Assembly (NCBI GenBank): GCA_003520965.1
Contig: DOTU01000306.1
Span: forward strand, 1-6,220
Source: Candidatus Zixiibacteriota bacterium
GTDB lineage: Bacteria > Zixibacteria > MSB-5A5 > UBA10806
Direction: 5' to 3'
Length of the DNA: 6,220 nt
The position numbers and the translations under genes are program-made. Positions 4,841 through 6,220 of the stretch are shown in pieces. Position 1 is the stretch's first letter. Every line of letters begins with the position of its first letter. Below the pieces are notes generated by a model. The model made no database searches, had not been told where the DNA came from, and was given only the letters and a program-made list of their open reading frames with translations.

Positions 4841-6220
4841 TTTGCCTCCGAGTTAGGCGACGGGGAATGCTTAATGCGAGCGCGCATATCGTTCAGTTGC
4901 TGCATGAGCGCCATGTCCTGGCTATTTGCACTCTGGTATCGGGCAATCAGGGATTCAGCGCTTGAAGTATCACCCCTCTGGTAATAAAGCATAACCAAAT
5001 TATTTAAGGCCAGAAACGACGAGGGATATTTAGAAATAGCCAGTTCAAGCACCTTTAGAGCCTGATCGTACTGCTTGTTGGTAATAAAATCCTGGGCTGT
5101 AGCCAGGGCAATCTTTTCACCTTCGTCTTTGTTACTGGCATTAAGAAGCGAATCAACTTTATCGATTTCGCCTATCGCGGTATACATTTTAGCCAAGTAA
5201 GCGCTGGCCTGCCACATAACTTCAGAGGGGCGTATCATGACCGCCAACTCGGCGATAGCCAAAGCGGAATCGTTCTTGCCCTCCCGCTGATAGGTAGTAA
5301 CCAAACGGAACATAGCGCCTATATAGTTGCCAATGAGCCTATTATCATTGTCATCTTTATGGACCCTGGGATCGGCCAGACCTCGGAAATTAACCGGATT
5401 GCCAAAGATACCGTAACTCTTGCCGGTATCCATGCGGTCTTTGCCGGTAGAATCCACTATACGATAAGCCATCCCTTGAAGGATAAAATGATCCTCAAGG
5501 CCAAGTCGGTTCTCGCTGGCTACGGACATCGAAAAATAGACGGGAGGATTCCAGTTGTTGGCCTGCGAGTTGACGATAATCTCTTTGACCATCTGATCTT
5601 GAATACGCCAAATGTTGTTAGAACCTTCGATACGGGCCGGGCGGAGGTTTTCGATTTCGTTATAACTAAGCTTAATAGGGACATGCATCTGGTCTTTTAT
5701 TTGATGAATATACCAGGGTGTATTGAGCAGGCTTAGATTCACGACACGAACATCGGTTCTGACTTTGGCGACTTCCTGGATAAACCAGAGCGGGAAAGTA
5801 TCGTTGTCACCGTTGGTAAAAACTATGGCATTTCTATCGCAAGATTCAAGGATATTTTTGGCGTAATCCCATGGGAGGTAGTTGCCGGCGCGATCGTTAT
5901 TGGTGAAATTGGCAAATCCGGTATGAACAGGAAGCAAAATGGCGACAACAAGGCCAAGCGGGAAAAGCGCCTTTTGCCATGACCTTTTGCCGCCAAAAAC
6001 CCTGGAGGAGTACTCTCCCAGCAATTCTAAAAATGAAGCGATCCCAATACCGATGAGAATTGCATAAAACATGAAACCGGGCGTATAGAAATAATCTCTG
6101 GCTCTAACCTCAGCCAGGGGAGCGATGGCCTTGGTGCCATCGGAAAAATTCAGATAAAATACTAGCCCGACTGTGCACAGAAGCATGGTAAAAACAATAA
6201 AGGTACCTTCGGGCGGAGCA
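4837..6220 (-). CDS. DUF2723 (GT117-type) membrane glycosyltransferase with C-terminal TPR repeats, 5' end cut by window edge
   Basis: The frame stays open to the right edge, so the true N-terminus (expected to hold most GT-C membrane helices) is outside; 460 residues are visible. An internal ATG at 6186 is not taken as the start because 11 further in-frame codons (APPEGTFIVFT) precede it. Visible helices lie at about 6-24, 46-65 and 84-100. The next part is the DUF2723 hallmark: VRARDYFY (38-45), a DRAGNYLPWDYAKNIL stretch (109-124), IVFTNGDNDTFPLW (132-145) and RTDVRVVNLSLLN (154-166), then VYFSMSVASENRLGLED (227-243). From about residue 293 to 443 there are helical repeats with TPR spacing (for example the one ending in AELAVMIRP, and the DQALKVLELAISKYP unit), followed by a polar tail. 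Related DUF2723 proteins are reported as protein O-glycosyltransferase-like GT117 enzymes in Bacteroidetes. It overlaps the GT4 start by four bases. The family call is firm; acceptor and sugar are unknown. Confidence 0.9.
   Translation of the reverse strand, partial: APPEGTFIVFTMLLCTVGLVFYLNFSDGTKAIAPLAEVRARDYFYTPGFMFYAILIGIGIASFLELLGEYSSRVFGGKRSWQKALFPLGLVVAILLPVHTGFANFTNNDRAGNYLPWDYAKNILESCDRNAIVFTNGDNDTFPLWFIQEVAKVRTDVRVVNLSLLNTPWYIHQIKDQMHVPIKLSYNEIENLRPARIEGSNNIWRIQDQMVKEIIVNSQANNWNPPVYFSMSVASENRLGLEDHFILQGMAYRIVDSTGKDRMDTGKSYGIFGNPVNFRGLADPRVHKDDNDNRLIGNYIGAMFRLVTTYQREGKNDSALAIAELAVMIRPSEVMWQASAYLAKMYTAIGEIDKVDSLLNASNKDEGEKIALATAQDFITNKQYDQALKVLELAISKYPSSFLALNNLVMLYYQRGDTSSAESLIARYQSANSQDMALMQQLNDMRARIKHSPSPNSEAK
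4845..4850 (-). promoter_or_regulatory. Shine-Dalgarno CGGAGG of the GT4 gene
   Basis: CGGAGG on the minus strand, four bases before the GTG at 4840, and inside the last codons of the DUF2723 gene. It is the only near-consensus ribosome binding site seen at a junction in this window and decides in favour of the GTG start for the GT4. The spacing is a little short (GGAGG, then CAAA, then GTG). Confidence 0.7.
5474..5500. repeat. imperfect inverted repeat inside the DUF2723 gene
   Basis: The arms CCTTGAAGGAT (5474..5484) and ATCCTCAAGG (5491..5500) pair as a 10-bp stem with one bulged A (5480) around a 6-base loop. It lies within the codons for the GLEDHFILQG part of the DUF2723 protein. There is no U-run after it in the transcript, so it is not a normal intrinsic terminator. 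It may be chance within coding sequence, or a minor RNA hairpin. Confidence 0.4.

Noticed and set aside
5359..5736. Plus-strand 125-codon ORF
   Set aside because: Antisense to the conserved DUF2723 domain; its length is explained by the constrained codons of the real gene, and it has no recognisable motif.
6184..6186. ATG at 6186 as the start of the DUF2723 gene
   Set aside because: The frame continues without a stop to the right edge, the upstream residues continue a membrane helix, and known family members are much longer at the N-terminus.
1..6220. Search for terminators, tRNA/rRNA, CRISPR, IS ends, attachment sites and toxin-antitoxin or defence genes
   Set aside because: Coding sequence covers essentially every base; no tandem repeat array, terminal inverted repeat pair, tRNA-like fold or defence motif was seen.

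Overview
All the genes here lie on the minus strand: six protein-coding genes packed head to tail with no gaps. Read in the direction of transcription (right to left), they are: (1) the 3' part of a DUF2723/GT117-type membrane glycosyltransferase with a TPR tail (4837..6220, its 5' end lies outside the window); (2) a GT4 glycosyltransferase (3728..4840); (3) a lysylphosphatidylglycerol-synthase-TM / UPF0104 flippase-like membrane protein (2634..3731); (4) a short dolichol-phosphate-mannose-synthase-like GT2 (1963..2634); (5) a class I SAM methyltransferase (1244..1963); (6) the 5' part of a PMT/GT39-like polytopic membrane glycosyltransferase (1..1247, its 3' end lies outside the window). All five junctions overlap by 1 or 4 bases, so the genes are almost certainly co-transcribed and translationally coupled. 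There is no intergenic stretch long enough for a promoter or terminator, and I see no RNA gene, CRISPR, IS element or attachment site.

The organism is bacterial. The DUF2723 protein, with its GDNDTFPLW and RTDVRVVNLSLLN signatures, is characteristic of Bacteroidetes and related FCB-group or candidate phyla (for example Zixibacteria or Marinimicrobia-like lineages). The C-terminal TPR and a GC content near 50% over most of the window would suit a candidate-phylum member better than a typical low-GC Bacteroidetes. This placement is an inference with modest confidence.

The genes make sense as a polyprenyl-phosphate-sugar and envelope-glycosylation module. The GT2 would charge a polyprenyl phosphate with a sugar on the cytoplasmic face. 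The UPF0104 protein is a candidate for membrane-lipid or flippase-like work. Two unrelated GT-C-type membrane enzymes (DUF2723 and PMT/GT39-like) are candidates to use the lipid-linked sugar on the outer face. The GT4 and the methyltransferase would extend or modify the glycan or lipid. This is inferred from family membership and synteny; nothing in the sequence names the acceptor.

The most notable structure is a sharp drop in GC content and change in codon choice close to position 1930, just inside the methyltransferase. The last two genes (methyltransferase and PMT-like) are AT-rich while the four upstream genes are not, although the overlapping-gene architecture continues across the break. 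A second oddity is an apparent insert of about 42 residues in the conserved C-terminal part of the flippase-like protein. I found no evidence for a wholly new kind of system.
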